From Thiobacillus sp. (GTDB lineage: Bacteria > Pseudomonadota > Gammaproteobacteria > Burkholderiales > Thiobacillaceae): a stretch of 19,163 bases of DNA. Where the stretch lies: the NCBI GenBank assembly GCA_020217265.1, contig JAIWOS010000161.1, positions 1-19,163 on the forward strand. Direction: 5' to 3'. Positions 1 to 6,416 of the stretch are shown in pieces (the stretch's first letter is position 1; every line of letters begins with the position of its first letter). The notes below the pieces were generated by a model. The model saw only the letters and a list, made by a program, of their open reading frames with translations. It had not been told where the DNA came from and did not search any database. Both the position numbers and the translations under genes were made by a program.

Positions 1-237
1 GTCAAAGCCACCCCGGCGCAGGCCACCCTGCTCTCCGCACTGGCACGCACGCTTGCCACCCGGGGCCTGCCCTGCGGCGGCGAACTCGACGCACGCTACG
101 ACGGCACCGGCCCGATGGCGAATCTGGCAAGGCGCCTGCCGGCCCGTCTCACGCTGTCGATCCAGGATTTTTCCACCACCGCCATCGAGCCGGCGGCATT
201 CTCCCTGCCAGCGGGCTACCAGACGATTCGGCGCTGA
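1..237 (+). CDS. C-terminal fragment of an unrecognised protein
   Basis: Frame 1 is open from the left edge to a TGA at 235-237, giving the last 78 residues of a protein whose start lies outside the window. The fragment is moderately polar and ends in FSLPAGYQTIRR. The short form 'F.LP.GY' close to a C-terminus is common in small periplasmic proteins that carry a DUF4412- or LolA-like beta fold, but this is only a resemblance. It contains one Cys (in GLPCGGELD), no membrane segment and no catalytic motif that I recognise. The next gene starts about 107 bp downstream behind its own possible promoter, so co-transcription is not required. I assign no function. Confidence 0.6.
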   Translation, partial: VKATPAQATLLSALARTLATRGLPCGGELDARYDGTGPMANLARRLPARLTLSIQDFSTTAIEPAAFSLPAGYQTIRR

Positions 238-286
238 AGCCTCAGCCCCGGCGACGGGCATGCGGTGCCGCACGCCCCGAGGCGAC

Positions 287-314
287 CGGACAGCGGGAGA
301 TGAAGCTCTATAGT
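287..314 (+). promoter_or_regulatory. Possible sigma70 promoter of the SYLF gene
   Basis: CGGACA (287-292) and TATAGT (309-314) are separated by 16 bp and match four and five of six consensus bases. The predicted transcript would start near 320, downstream of the ATG at 300. This supports the ATG at 345 as the real start of the SYLF gene. Seen by eye only. Confidence 0.35.
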
Positions 315-344
315 GAAAGCTCCTTTCCAGCTTCGGGATCGATC

Positions 345-905
345 ATGACCGCCACGATTCTTTCCACCCGTTTCCTCTCCCTGCTGGGCGCCTTCGCCCT
401 GCTGCTGACCGTTGCGAATGCGCACGCCGCGAGCGCCTCCCGCATCGACGCCGAAGTCGACAAGGCGCTCGTCGCCTTCGAGAAGATCGAAGGCGCGCGC
501 GCCTTTCTTGGCATCGCCAAGGGCGTGCTGGTGTTTCCCAAGGTCTACAAGGCCGGCATCGGCGTCGGCGGCGAATACGGCGAAGGCGCCCTGCGCGTCG
601 GCGGCAAGACGGTCGACTACTACAGCACCGCCGCGGCCTCCATCGGTTTCCAGCTCGGCGCCCAGGCCAAGACCATCGTGGTTCTCTTCATCGACGATGC
701 CGCGCTCGCCAAATTCCGCGCCAGCGAAGGCTGGAAGGTCGGCGTGGATGGCTCGGTCGCGCTGGTCGACATCGGCATCGGCAAATCCCTCGACACGCAG
801 AACATCAAGGATCCGGTGATCGGCTTCGTGTTCGGCCAGAAGGGCCTGATGTACAACCTCACGCTCGAAGGGGCGAAGTTCACCCGGCTCGACAAGAAGA
901 AGTGA
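345..905 (+). CDS. Secreted SYLF-domain (DUF500/Ysc84-type) lipid-binding protein
   Basis: The 186-residue product has a signal peptide (hydrophobic residues about 8-27, cleavage probably after AHA or AASA near 28-31). A SYLF domain fills the rest of the protein. Visible family features are the AKGVLVFPKV stretch (58-67), the Gly-rich GIGVGGEYGEGAL (71-83), the DYYSTAAASIGFQLGAQ block (91-107), and a late VGVDGSVALVD beta segment. SYLF proteins bind phosphoinositides and actin in eukaryotes. The bacterial secreted versions have no settled function and are thought to act at the envelope. I prefer the start at 345 over the in-frame ATG at 300 because it places the signal peptide at the N-terminus and has GGGA about 7 bases upstream. 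The gene converges with the DsrE-family gene; the gap is 116 bp. Confidence 0.85.
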   Translation: MTATILSTRFLSLLGAFALLLTVANAHAASASRIDAEVDKALVAFEKIEGARAFLGIAKGVLVFPKVYKAGIGVGGEYGEGALRVGGKTVDYYSTAAASIGFQLGAQAKTIVVLFIDDAALAKFRASEGWKVGVDGSVALVDIGIGKSLDTQNIKDPVIGFVFGQKGLMYNLTLEGAKFTRLDKKK

Positions 906-1021
906 TCCGCCGGCCTGTCGTCCGCAACCATGGTACTGGCTCTGCCGACAGACACCGGCTCGCCCGCCATCCATGCTCGACACGCCAGGCATCGCAGGCG
1001 TGAGAAATGTTCGGCATGCGT

Positions 1022-1540
1022 TCAGAACCCGCCAATATAGGCGTAGCCGTCGTTCTGCAGCTTGATCAGCCGGGTGTAGCCATCGTGCACGAGAGTCACG
1101 CCGGGCAGCACGTCGGCCGCGGTCCACCCGTGGGCCTTCATCACGCTATGGCAGATTTCAACGTGCACGCCCAGGTCGAGCAGGTCCTGCACGATCTTGG
1201 CATTGAGATTCACCGCGAAGGGATCGCCGCGCACCTGCTGCCAGGTATCGTCGACGAGCAGGAACTGCGCCGCCTCGCCGTGCAGGACCAGATGAACGTC
1301 GAGCTGCGACGGCTTCACGCCCTGCTTGCCGAAGGCCTCGTAGAGACCACGCGCGTAGTACAGCCCCTTGCTGATGCCGGCGGCGATCTCGTCCGAATGA
1401 ATGTCATACACCGCCTTGTAGTGGCCGCGTGCATCGACTGTGAGCATCGGCCGCCCCGCGGGTGCGACAGGCGCGGCGCACACCGCCGACGCCAGCGCAA
1501 ATAGGCACGCCGCTGCACTGAGAAATCGGGCAATACGCAT
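1022..1540 (-). CDS. Periplasmic DsrE-family protein
   Basis: The 172-residue product starts with a clear signal peptide (MRIARF followed by hydrophobic residues 7-22, cleavage near CAA/APV at 21-25). The mature part has the DsrE/F-like alpha/beta fold: DIHSDEIAAGISKGL (46-60) where cytoplasmic homologues bind, the strand LDVHLVLHGEAAQFLL (80-95), and VHVEICHSVMKAHG (126-139) with Cys130 at the position of the family's reactive cysteine. DsrE-type proteins carry or sense sulfane sulfur. Secreted relatives with one Cys are common in sulfur-oxidising and other proteobacteria, and their partner is usually unknown. The start is fixed by GGAGAGGAAG directly before the ATG; the open frame extends further upstream without signal-like sequence. 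It is the last gene of a leftward run of three, 44 bp after the 116-residue gene. Confidence 0.82.
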   Translation of the reverse strand: MRIARFLSAAACLFALASAVCAAPVAPAGRPMLTVDARGHYKAVYDIHSDEIAAGISKGLYYARGLYEAFGKQGVKPSQLDVHLVLHGEAAQFLLVDDTWQQVRGDPFAVNLNAKIVQDLLDLGVHVEICHSVMKAHGWTAADVLPGVTLVHDGYTRLIKLQNDGYAYIGGF

Positions 1541-1584
1541 CTTCCTCTCCGTGGGCAGGATAAAAATCTCAACCGGAAGCCCGT

Positions 1585-1935
1585 TCACGCTTCCGGCGCG
1601 AGCGCGACGCGGGCGGCCCCCGTGTCCGCGTCTATTTCGAACATCAGCACGCAATACTCCGGCTGCGATTCCACTGGCGTCGGATCGTCGGCGCAGCTAC
1701 ACCCGCCCACGATGCCGGCGTAGGCCACGCCGGCCTTCACCCACAGGCCTGCCGCCGTTTCGCCGGCCGCGAGCGGCATCACGCAGAAGGGTTCGTCGGC
1801 CACGCTGCTGGAGCGCGACAGGCCTTGCTGCAGCGGCAGCAGGCGAGCGTCGAGCGCCTCGACCTCGCGCTTGAACACTGCGTTGAATTCCGGGGCGTTC
1901 CAGGCAGCCAGGCTGCACGTCAGCGAAAAAGACAT
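1585..1935 (-). CDS. Small Cys-containing protein of unknown function
   Basis: This 116-residue protein has no signal peptide or membrane segment. I chose the ATG at 1935 because AGGA lies about 10 bases before it. Further in-frame ATGs upstream would run into the DUF2189 gene. Visible features are an acidic-amphipathic N-terminal helix region (about 14-40), five cysteines (7, 51, 79, 81, 95), and the segment GGCSCADDPTPVES (77-90) with a CxC pair. That segment could bind a metal or form a disulfide. I do not recognise the family. It lies between a DUF2189 membrane protein (79 bp upstream) and a secreted DsrE-family protein (44 bp downstream), all in the same direction, so the three are probably co-transcribed. 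Confidence 0.65.
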   Translation of the reverse strand: MSFSLTCSLAAWNAPEFNAVFKREVEALDARLLPLQQGLSRSSSVADEPFCVMPLAAGETAAGLWVKAGVAYAGIVGGCSCADDPTPVESQPEYCVLMFEIDADTGAARVALAPEA

Positions 1936-2014
1936 CGGCGGTTCCTGTGATTTCGACAAAGCGAATGCCGGCGCGGACGTGGCATTGCGCTCATCCGGCA
2001 TCGGCGCGTCGCGT

Positions 2015-2812
2015 TCATTCGTCCGCATGGTCGAGCGGCCAGGCGTCGGTATCGAGCGTTTCCACGTAGGCATGCCAGGTGGCGTGCCCGATCAGCGGCA
2101 GCAGCACGACGAAGCCCACCAAGGCGGTGGCAAAGCCGAGCAGCACGGCTGCACCGATCAGCGCCGCCCACAGCAGCATCGGCTTCGGGTTGCGCAGCAC
2201 CGCGTTGAAACTGCTCACCGCCGCGGTGATGGCGTCCACCTTGCGGTCGAGGATGAAGGGCAGCGAGAACGCGCTCGCGGCGAACACGATCAACGCAAAG
2301 ACCGCGCCGACCGCGCTGCCGACGCCGAGAAACGTCAGCATGTCGCGCAGGCCCGGCTCGCCCATCGCCGGAAAGAACACGTGCACCATCGCCGCCGCGC
2401 GCGCCCACACCAGCAGCACGATGAGGAGCGCCACGCCGAACACCAAGAGTTCCTTCAGATGATAGGTGCCCTCGCGCAGGCAGTAGCCCAGCACCGGGAC
2501 GCGCCCCATGCCAAGCTGGCGACTGATCGAATACAGCCCCACCGCGAGCACCGGGCCCACGAACACGAAGCCGGTCGCCAGCCCGATGTAGAGCGCCAGC
2601 GTGCCGAAGCGCCAGGTGAACAGCGCGATCAGCACCGAAAGCAGCATCAGCGCAAAACCGTAGACGAGGCTCAAGCGTGGCGCGCGCAGCATGTCGGCCC
2701 AGCCCAGGCGCAGCCAGCGCAGCGGCGCGGCCGTGTCGAGCGCACGGCACGGCACCACGAAGGGCAGGTTTTCGGGGGACGGGGCGTGATCGTCGACGGG
2801 CAGGGTGGACAT
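2015..2812 (-). CDS. DUF2189 integral membrane protein
   Basis: The 265-residue product has a soluble N-terminus (1-45) and about five or six membrane segments (roughly 48-67, 72-95, 121-140, 162-184, and 212-242, the last long enough for two). Family hallmarks are LRWLRLGWADMLRAPRLSLVYG (31-52, the usual 'W...GW.D....P..SL.YG' opening), the SISRQL loop after the second segment, and the closing GHATWHAY (242-249). DUF2189 proteins are predicted cytoplasmic-membrane proteins without known function. They often sit near respiratory or cytochrome genes, which is not the case here. The ATG at 2812 has AGAGGAG about 10 bases upstream. It is the first gene of the leftward run that includes the DsrE-family protein. 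Confidence 0.85.
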   Translation of the reverse strand: MSTLPVDDHAPSPENLPFVVPCRALDTAAPLRWLRLGWADMLRAPRLSLVYGFALMLLSVLIALFTWRFGTLALYIGLATGFVFVGPVLAVGLYSISRQLGMGRVPVLGYCLREGTYHLKELLVFGVALLIVLLVWARAAAMVHVFFPAMGEPGLRDMLTFLGVGSAVGAVFALIVFAASAFSLPFILDRKVDAITAAVSSFNAVLRNPKPMLLWAALIGAAVLLGFATALVGFVVLLPLIGHATWHAYVETLDTDAWPLDHADE

Positions 2813-2867
2813 GAGGCGCGCTCCTCTGGGATTGTTATCGCCTCCGGGCTTGACCGGGCGTGGTTGC

Positions 2868-2896
2868 TTTATAGAACACCTGCCATGAATCCGGAA
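2868..2896 (-). promoter_or_regulatory. Weak possible promoter of the DUF2189 gene
   Basis: On the minus strand TATAAA (2873-2868) is preceded at 17 bp by TTCCGG (2896-2891). The -10 is good and the -35 is poor. It lies about 55 bp before the ATG at 2812, and it is the only AT-rich -10-like word in this GC-rich 280-bp gap. The rest of the gap (to 3092) holds no gene I can support. Confidence 0.3.
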
Positions 2897-3092
2897 CCGC
2901 GCCCCGCTCGGCCCGGCTGCTCCGGCACCGTGCGCGCTATGCAAGCGTCCAACCAGAGCGGACAGGGGGCGAACCGCCGGATGGAGGATCGGCTCTGCGC
3001 TGAATCGGCGGTGGTCCGACGCCGGCCCGCATCAGCACCGCGGCGCAGCGGGGGCGTCCTCCCCGAGCCGAACGGCGGGTGGGCCAGGACAG

Positions 3093-4646
3093 TTACTGCA
3101 TCAAACGCTCAAGCGCGATCCGAAGATCGCCCGGCACACGCTCGCCATCATTGTAGAGAGCGACAACAGCGAGTGCCTCTTCACCCAGCGCACGCGCAGC
3201 TATGTCGTCCGGCGTGATGACCGCGCGGCCGAGCTGGCGGCGCGTGGGCCAATCGATCTGGCCGTAGGCGTGATACACCAGTTCGGCACAGCTTAAGCGA
3301 TCGCGGGTCTCGACGTCGAAGTTGAAATCATAGCGCTTACCCACCTGGCGCAACGCCTGGCGGAGGCTTGCTGCCTGCTGCGCGGGCGTTTGCCCGGCGG
3401 GACGCAGCACGGCCACGTCGTCCACGTTGAGGAAATGCGCCAAGGAATTCAACTGCACGCCCGAGCGCAGCGCCTCCACGACGGACTGGCCAGCGCGGAT
3501 GGCCGCCTGATACGGTCGCACCACCGGGTCGTCCCAAAGTCCAAGCGCACGGAGTTCGGACTCGGTGCCGACCCACAGCGCGGCGTGGCCCCAGCGGCCA
3601 GGAATGAAGCTGTCGGTCAGCCGGAACGGCGTGCGCTCGACCAGAATGTCGCCCGCGCGCAAATCGTTCGCCAGCCCGTCGCGCACGTCCGGCCGGTCGT
3701 AGAGCTTGCCGCGCCGGCTTTCCACCAGCCCCACGGTGTTACCGAAAATCATGCTGGTCAGATTCACGCCTTCATCCTTCAGGCGCAGCAGCGTCTCCGC
3801 GGTGAACGGCACGTAGAAACCGAGCTTGCGGCCCAGGGCAGCCAGCGGCGAGAAATGCCGCGTCATATTGTAAGAAGGACTTTGTGTGATCAGCTGGTCC
3901 AGATAGACCAGATGACGATCAGCCGCCAGCGTTGCGCGGGCCTGGACAATCTCAGCCTCGTAGTAGGCGATGCCCTGGCGCACGCGGCTGCGCGTTTCCT
4001 CCGACGCGAACGACAGTGCGATGCGGTTCAGCTCACCATAGTCGATGTCGTAACCCACATCCTTGTTGTTGAGCAGCATGCGCAGGCGCGGCTCCTCCTG
4101 ATACAGCGAGATTGCGAGCAGGTAGTTGTCGTAGAGCATCAGCGCGGCGGAAAGCGACAGCATCACGCCCTTCAGCCGCGCCTCCGACGCCAGCGCCTTC
4201 CCCGGCCCCCACGCCCCGAGCCAGCATTCGTGTGCCTCAGCCACTGCGAAGAGCTGCCGACGCAGCGCCAGGTGCTCGGCCAGCCCCGCGCTGAGCTGGG
4301 CGAGATCCTGCCCCGACAGCGTTTCGCCCCGGTCCAGGGTCGCCCGGATCTGCGCCAGCAGCTGCAAGGTTTCGGCCCGATACATCAGCGCGGCTTCCAC
4401 CATGGTCCGGTACGACTCGATTTCATCGTCCAGCGCAGCCATGCGCGCTGCATCGTCCGCTTGCGCGTGCGCCTCGGCCATATGCGCTCTGCAATCCTGG
4501 TGCGCCTGCAGGCGCTCGAAGCTGCCGGGCAGCGGCATTGCCACCGTTCGGGCAGCCGTTTCGGCCACCGGCTGCGCCACGCCGCAGCCGGCAAGCGGCA
4601 GCACACTGAAGACACACGCGATCAGCACGCCGCATTGCCCCCTCAT
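3093..4646 (-). CDS. Lipoprotein with YiiX-type permuted papain (C92) hydrolase domain
   Basis: The 517-residue product starts with a lipoprotein signal peptide whose lipobox is LAGC (Cys21). The middle (about 40-300) is mostly helical and unlike anything I can name. The C-terminal domain (about 325-480) matches the YaeF/YiiX C92 family of NlpC/P60-like permuted papain amidases: AGDILVERTPF (331-341), IPGRWGHAALWVG (348-360) with the likely catalytic His354, VVEALRSGVQLNS (389-401), KRYDFNFD (437-444), and LSCAELVYHAYG (451-462) with the likely nucleophile Cys453. In permuted enzymes His precedes Cys, as here. The probable site of action is the periplasmic face of an envelope membrane, on an amide or ester substrate that I cannot specify. 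The start at 4646 has GAGGGGG about 7 bases upstream and lies 20 bp after the DUF456 gene. The frame stays open upstream to 5132, but only as an antiphase overlap with DUF456. Confidence 0.85.
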   Translation of the reverse strand: MRGQCGVLIACVFSVLPLAGCGVAQPVAETAARTVAMPLPGSFERLQAHQDCRAHMAEAHAQADDAARMAALDDEIESYRTMVEAALMYRAETLQLLAQIRATLDRGETLSGQDLAQLSAGLAEHLALRRQLFAVAEAHECWLGAWGPGKALASEARLKGVMLSLSAALMLYDNYLLAISLYQEEPRLRMLLNNKDVGYDIDYGELNRIALSFASEETRSRVRQGIAYYEAEIVQARATLAADRHLVYLDQLITQSPSYNMTRHFSPLAALGRKLGFYVPFTAETLLRLKDEGVNLTSMIFGNTVGLVESRRGKLYDRPDVRDGLANDLRAGDILVERTPFRLTDSFIPGRWGHAALWVGTESELRALGLWDDPVVRPYQAAIRAGQSVVEALRSGVQLNSLAHFLNVDDVAVLRPAGQTPAQQAASLRQALRQVGKRYDFNFDVETRDRLSCAELVYHAYGQIDWPTRRQLGRAVITPDDIAARALGEEALAVVALYNDGERVPGDLRIALERLMQ

Positions 4647-4666
4647 CGACAATCCCCCTCGTCGGT

Positions 4667-5161
4667 TCAGAACAGGCGTGCCAGCACGAACGTGCCTACC
4701 ATGGCGAACGCCAGCGCGATTTTCAGCAAGGCGCCGAACAGCAACCCCAGGGTGGCGCCGACGCCCGCGTGCAGCGCCGTCGAGAATCTTGTCTTGCCGC
4801 TGAACTCGCCGACCACGGCGCCGAGGAAGGGGCCGAACAGCAGGCCAGGCAACCCGAAGAACAGCCCCACCAGCGCGCCCGCCGCCGCGCCCCAGATCGC
4901 GCGCGACGAAGCGCCGAATTTCTTCGCGCCCAGCGCTGCAGCCAGAAAATCCACGCCGTAACTCGCCAGCGCCAGGAGGCCCAGCAAGGTCAGCGTCGTC
5001 CAGCCGACATAAACGAAGTTCTCCGCCCAGGCCAGCAGCACCAGCCCGGCGAACACCAGCGGAATGCCCGGCAGTACCGGCAGGACGAGCCCGGCGAAAC
5101 CGACCGCGATCAGGAGCGCGGCCAGCGCCCACAGGAGGATTTGGGTACTCGGATCGATCAT
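4667..5161 (-). CDS. DUF456 family membrane protein
   Basis: The 164-residue protein is almost wholly hydrophobic, with about four or five membrane segments (roughly 8-27, 30-48, 53-78, 88-118, 133-160). The N-terminal GFAGLVLPVLPGIPLVFAGL (21-40) is the hallmark 'G..G..LP.LPG.PL...G' of DUF456. The Gly-rich FFGLPGLLFGPFLGAVVGE (101-119) is the second conserved block. No function is established for the family. The ATG at 5161 is preceded by AAGGAGAGGAG. The gene lies 61 bp after the radical SAM gene and 20 bp before the C92 lipoprotein gene, so it is probably in one operon with both. The small gap to the lipoprotein gene suggests that the two proteins work in the same envelope process, but this is inference. 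Confidence 0.85.
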   Translation of the reverse strand: MIDPSTQILLWALAALLIAVGFAGLVLPVLPGIPLVFAGLVLLAWAENFVYVGWTTLTLLGLLALASYGVDFLAAALGAKKFGASSRAIWGAAAGALVGLFFGLPGLLFGPFLGAVVGEFSGKTRFSTALHAGVGATLGLLFGALLKIALAFAMVGTFVLARLF

Positions 5162-5222
5162 GGGGCGGGGCTCCTCTCCTTCGACGGGGCGTGTTGAACG
5201 GACACCGTGCGCATGCGCGGGT

Positions 5223-6290
5223 TCAGCGCCCTGCCCCGCATTCCCCGCCGCCGGTATTCCCGGCCTGCTGCCGAATCACCGAGGTTTCGATGACCCGCGC
5301 GCGCAGCTGCCCGCAGCCGCCTTCCACGTCCTGCCCCGCCGAGTGCCGCAGTTTGGCGAGGATGCCACGCACATGCAGGCGACGCGCCATTTCTGCCGCG
5401 CGTTCCCAGCTCGGGCGGCGATAGTCGAAGCCGTCGACGCCTTCCACGCGGTTGTAGGGAATCAGGTTCATCACTGCGTACTTGCCGGCCAGCAGGCGGG
5501 CGATGCCTTCCAGTTCGGTCTCGGTGTCGTTGATGCCTTCGAGCAGCGTCCACTGGTACTGGATGGGATAACCGGTGCGGCGGGCGTAGGCCTCGCCGAG
5601 CTCCACCAGTTCGTCCGGCGCGATCTCGGGGGCCTTCGGCAACAGGCGGCGCCGCAAAGCGGCATCGGTCGTGTGCAGCGAAAGCGCCAGCGCCGGCTTC
5701 ACCTGCGCCTGCGGCAAACGCTCGAACACGCGCCGGTCGCCCACGGTCGAGAACACCAGGTTCTTGTGTCCGATGCCGCCCTCGATGCCCAGGAGTTCGA
5801 TCGCCTCCAGCACGTTGTCCAGATTGTGCGCCGGCTCGCCCATGCCCATGAACACCACTTTCCTGACCCGACGGCGGCGGCGCGCCAGCACCACCTGCGC
5901 GGCGATCTCGGCGCTCGTCACCTGGCGCAGCAGGCCCGTGCGGCCCGTCATGCAGAACACGCAGCCCACCGCACAGCCCACTTGCGTCGACACGCACACG
6001 CCATCGCGCGGGAGCAGCACGGTTTCCACCGTCTGTCCGTCCGCCAGCGCCACCAGCAGCCGGGCCGATCCGTCCTCGCCCGGGTGCTCGGAATGCACCC
6101 GTGCCAGCGCGTCCAGCTCGGCGAACAGCTCGGGCAGCGCGTTGCGCAGCGCCAGCGGCAAAAAATCCTCGGCACGCCGCCGCCGGGTATCGAGCGAAGC
6201 CTCCTGCAGCCACGCCCGCAACACCCTGCCTTGGTGACAGGGGGCGGCGCCGAGGTGGCTCAGGCGTTGTTTGAGATGTGCGATTCGCAT
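5223..6290 (-). CDS. RlmN/Cfr-family radical SAM RNA methyltransferase-like protein
   Basis: The 355-residue protein has the full core of the RlmN/Cfr family, which methylates adenine C2 or C8 in RNA by a methyl-cysteine mechanism. CxxxCxxC (Cys106, Cys110, Cys113, in GCAVGCVFCMTG) binds the [4Fe-4S] cluster and MGMGEP (148-153) belongs to the SAM site. Cys99, seven residues before the cluster motif, and Cys326, in GGCGQLRAR, stand where E. coli RlmN has the catalytic pair C118 and C355. LSLHTTD (204-210) and NLIPYN (275-280) are also typical. The N-terminal part is shorter than in canonical RlmN. The neighbourhood is not the usual rlmN locus (ndk, pilF, ispG, hisS), so this looks like a paralogue with a different or overlapping substrate. 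GGGGAGG lies about 11 bases before the ATG at 6290. Confidence 0.85.
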   Translation of the reverse strand: MRIAHLKQRLSHLGAAPCHQGRVLRAWLQEASLDTRRRRAEDFLPLALRNALPELFAELDALARVHSEHPGEDGSARLLVALADGQTVETVLLPRDGVCVSTQVGCAVGCVFCMTGRTGLLRQVTSAEIAAQVVLARRRRRVRKVVFMGMGEPAHNLDNVLEAIELLGIEGGIGHKNLVFSTVGDRRVFERLPQAQVKPALALSLHTTDAALRRRLLPKAPEIAPDELVELGEAYARRTGYPIQYQWTLLEGINDTETELEGIARLLAGKYAVMNLIPYNRVEGVDGFDYRRPSWERAAEMARRLHVRGILAKLRHSAGQDVEGGCGQLRARVIETSVIRQQAGNTGGGECGAGR

Positions 6291-6416
6291 GTATTAACCG
6301 GCCTCCCCGCCCTGAAATTCACACGCACGCAGCGCAATCCCTGCGTCAGTTTCCATCGGGATACCACTTGCTTGACGTCGCCTCCTGGCCGGATGCATGT
6401 GGATGGCGAACCCCCG

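Noticed and set aside
981..1002. Inverted repeat CACGCC/GGCGTG between convergent genes
   Set aside because: The stem is only 6 bp with a 10-base loop and no T run on either strand, so it is not a convincing terminator.
4646..5132. Upstream extension of the C92 lipoprotein frame to 5132
   Set aside because: It overlaps DUF456 in another frame and would bury the lipoprotein signal. The lipobox and ribosome binding site fix the start at 4646.
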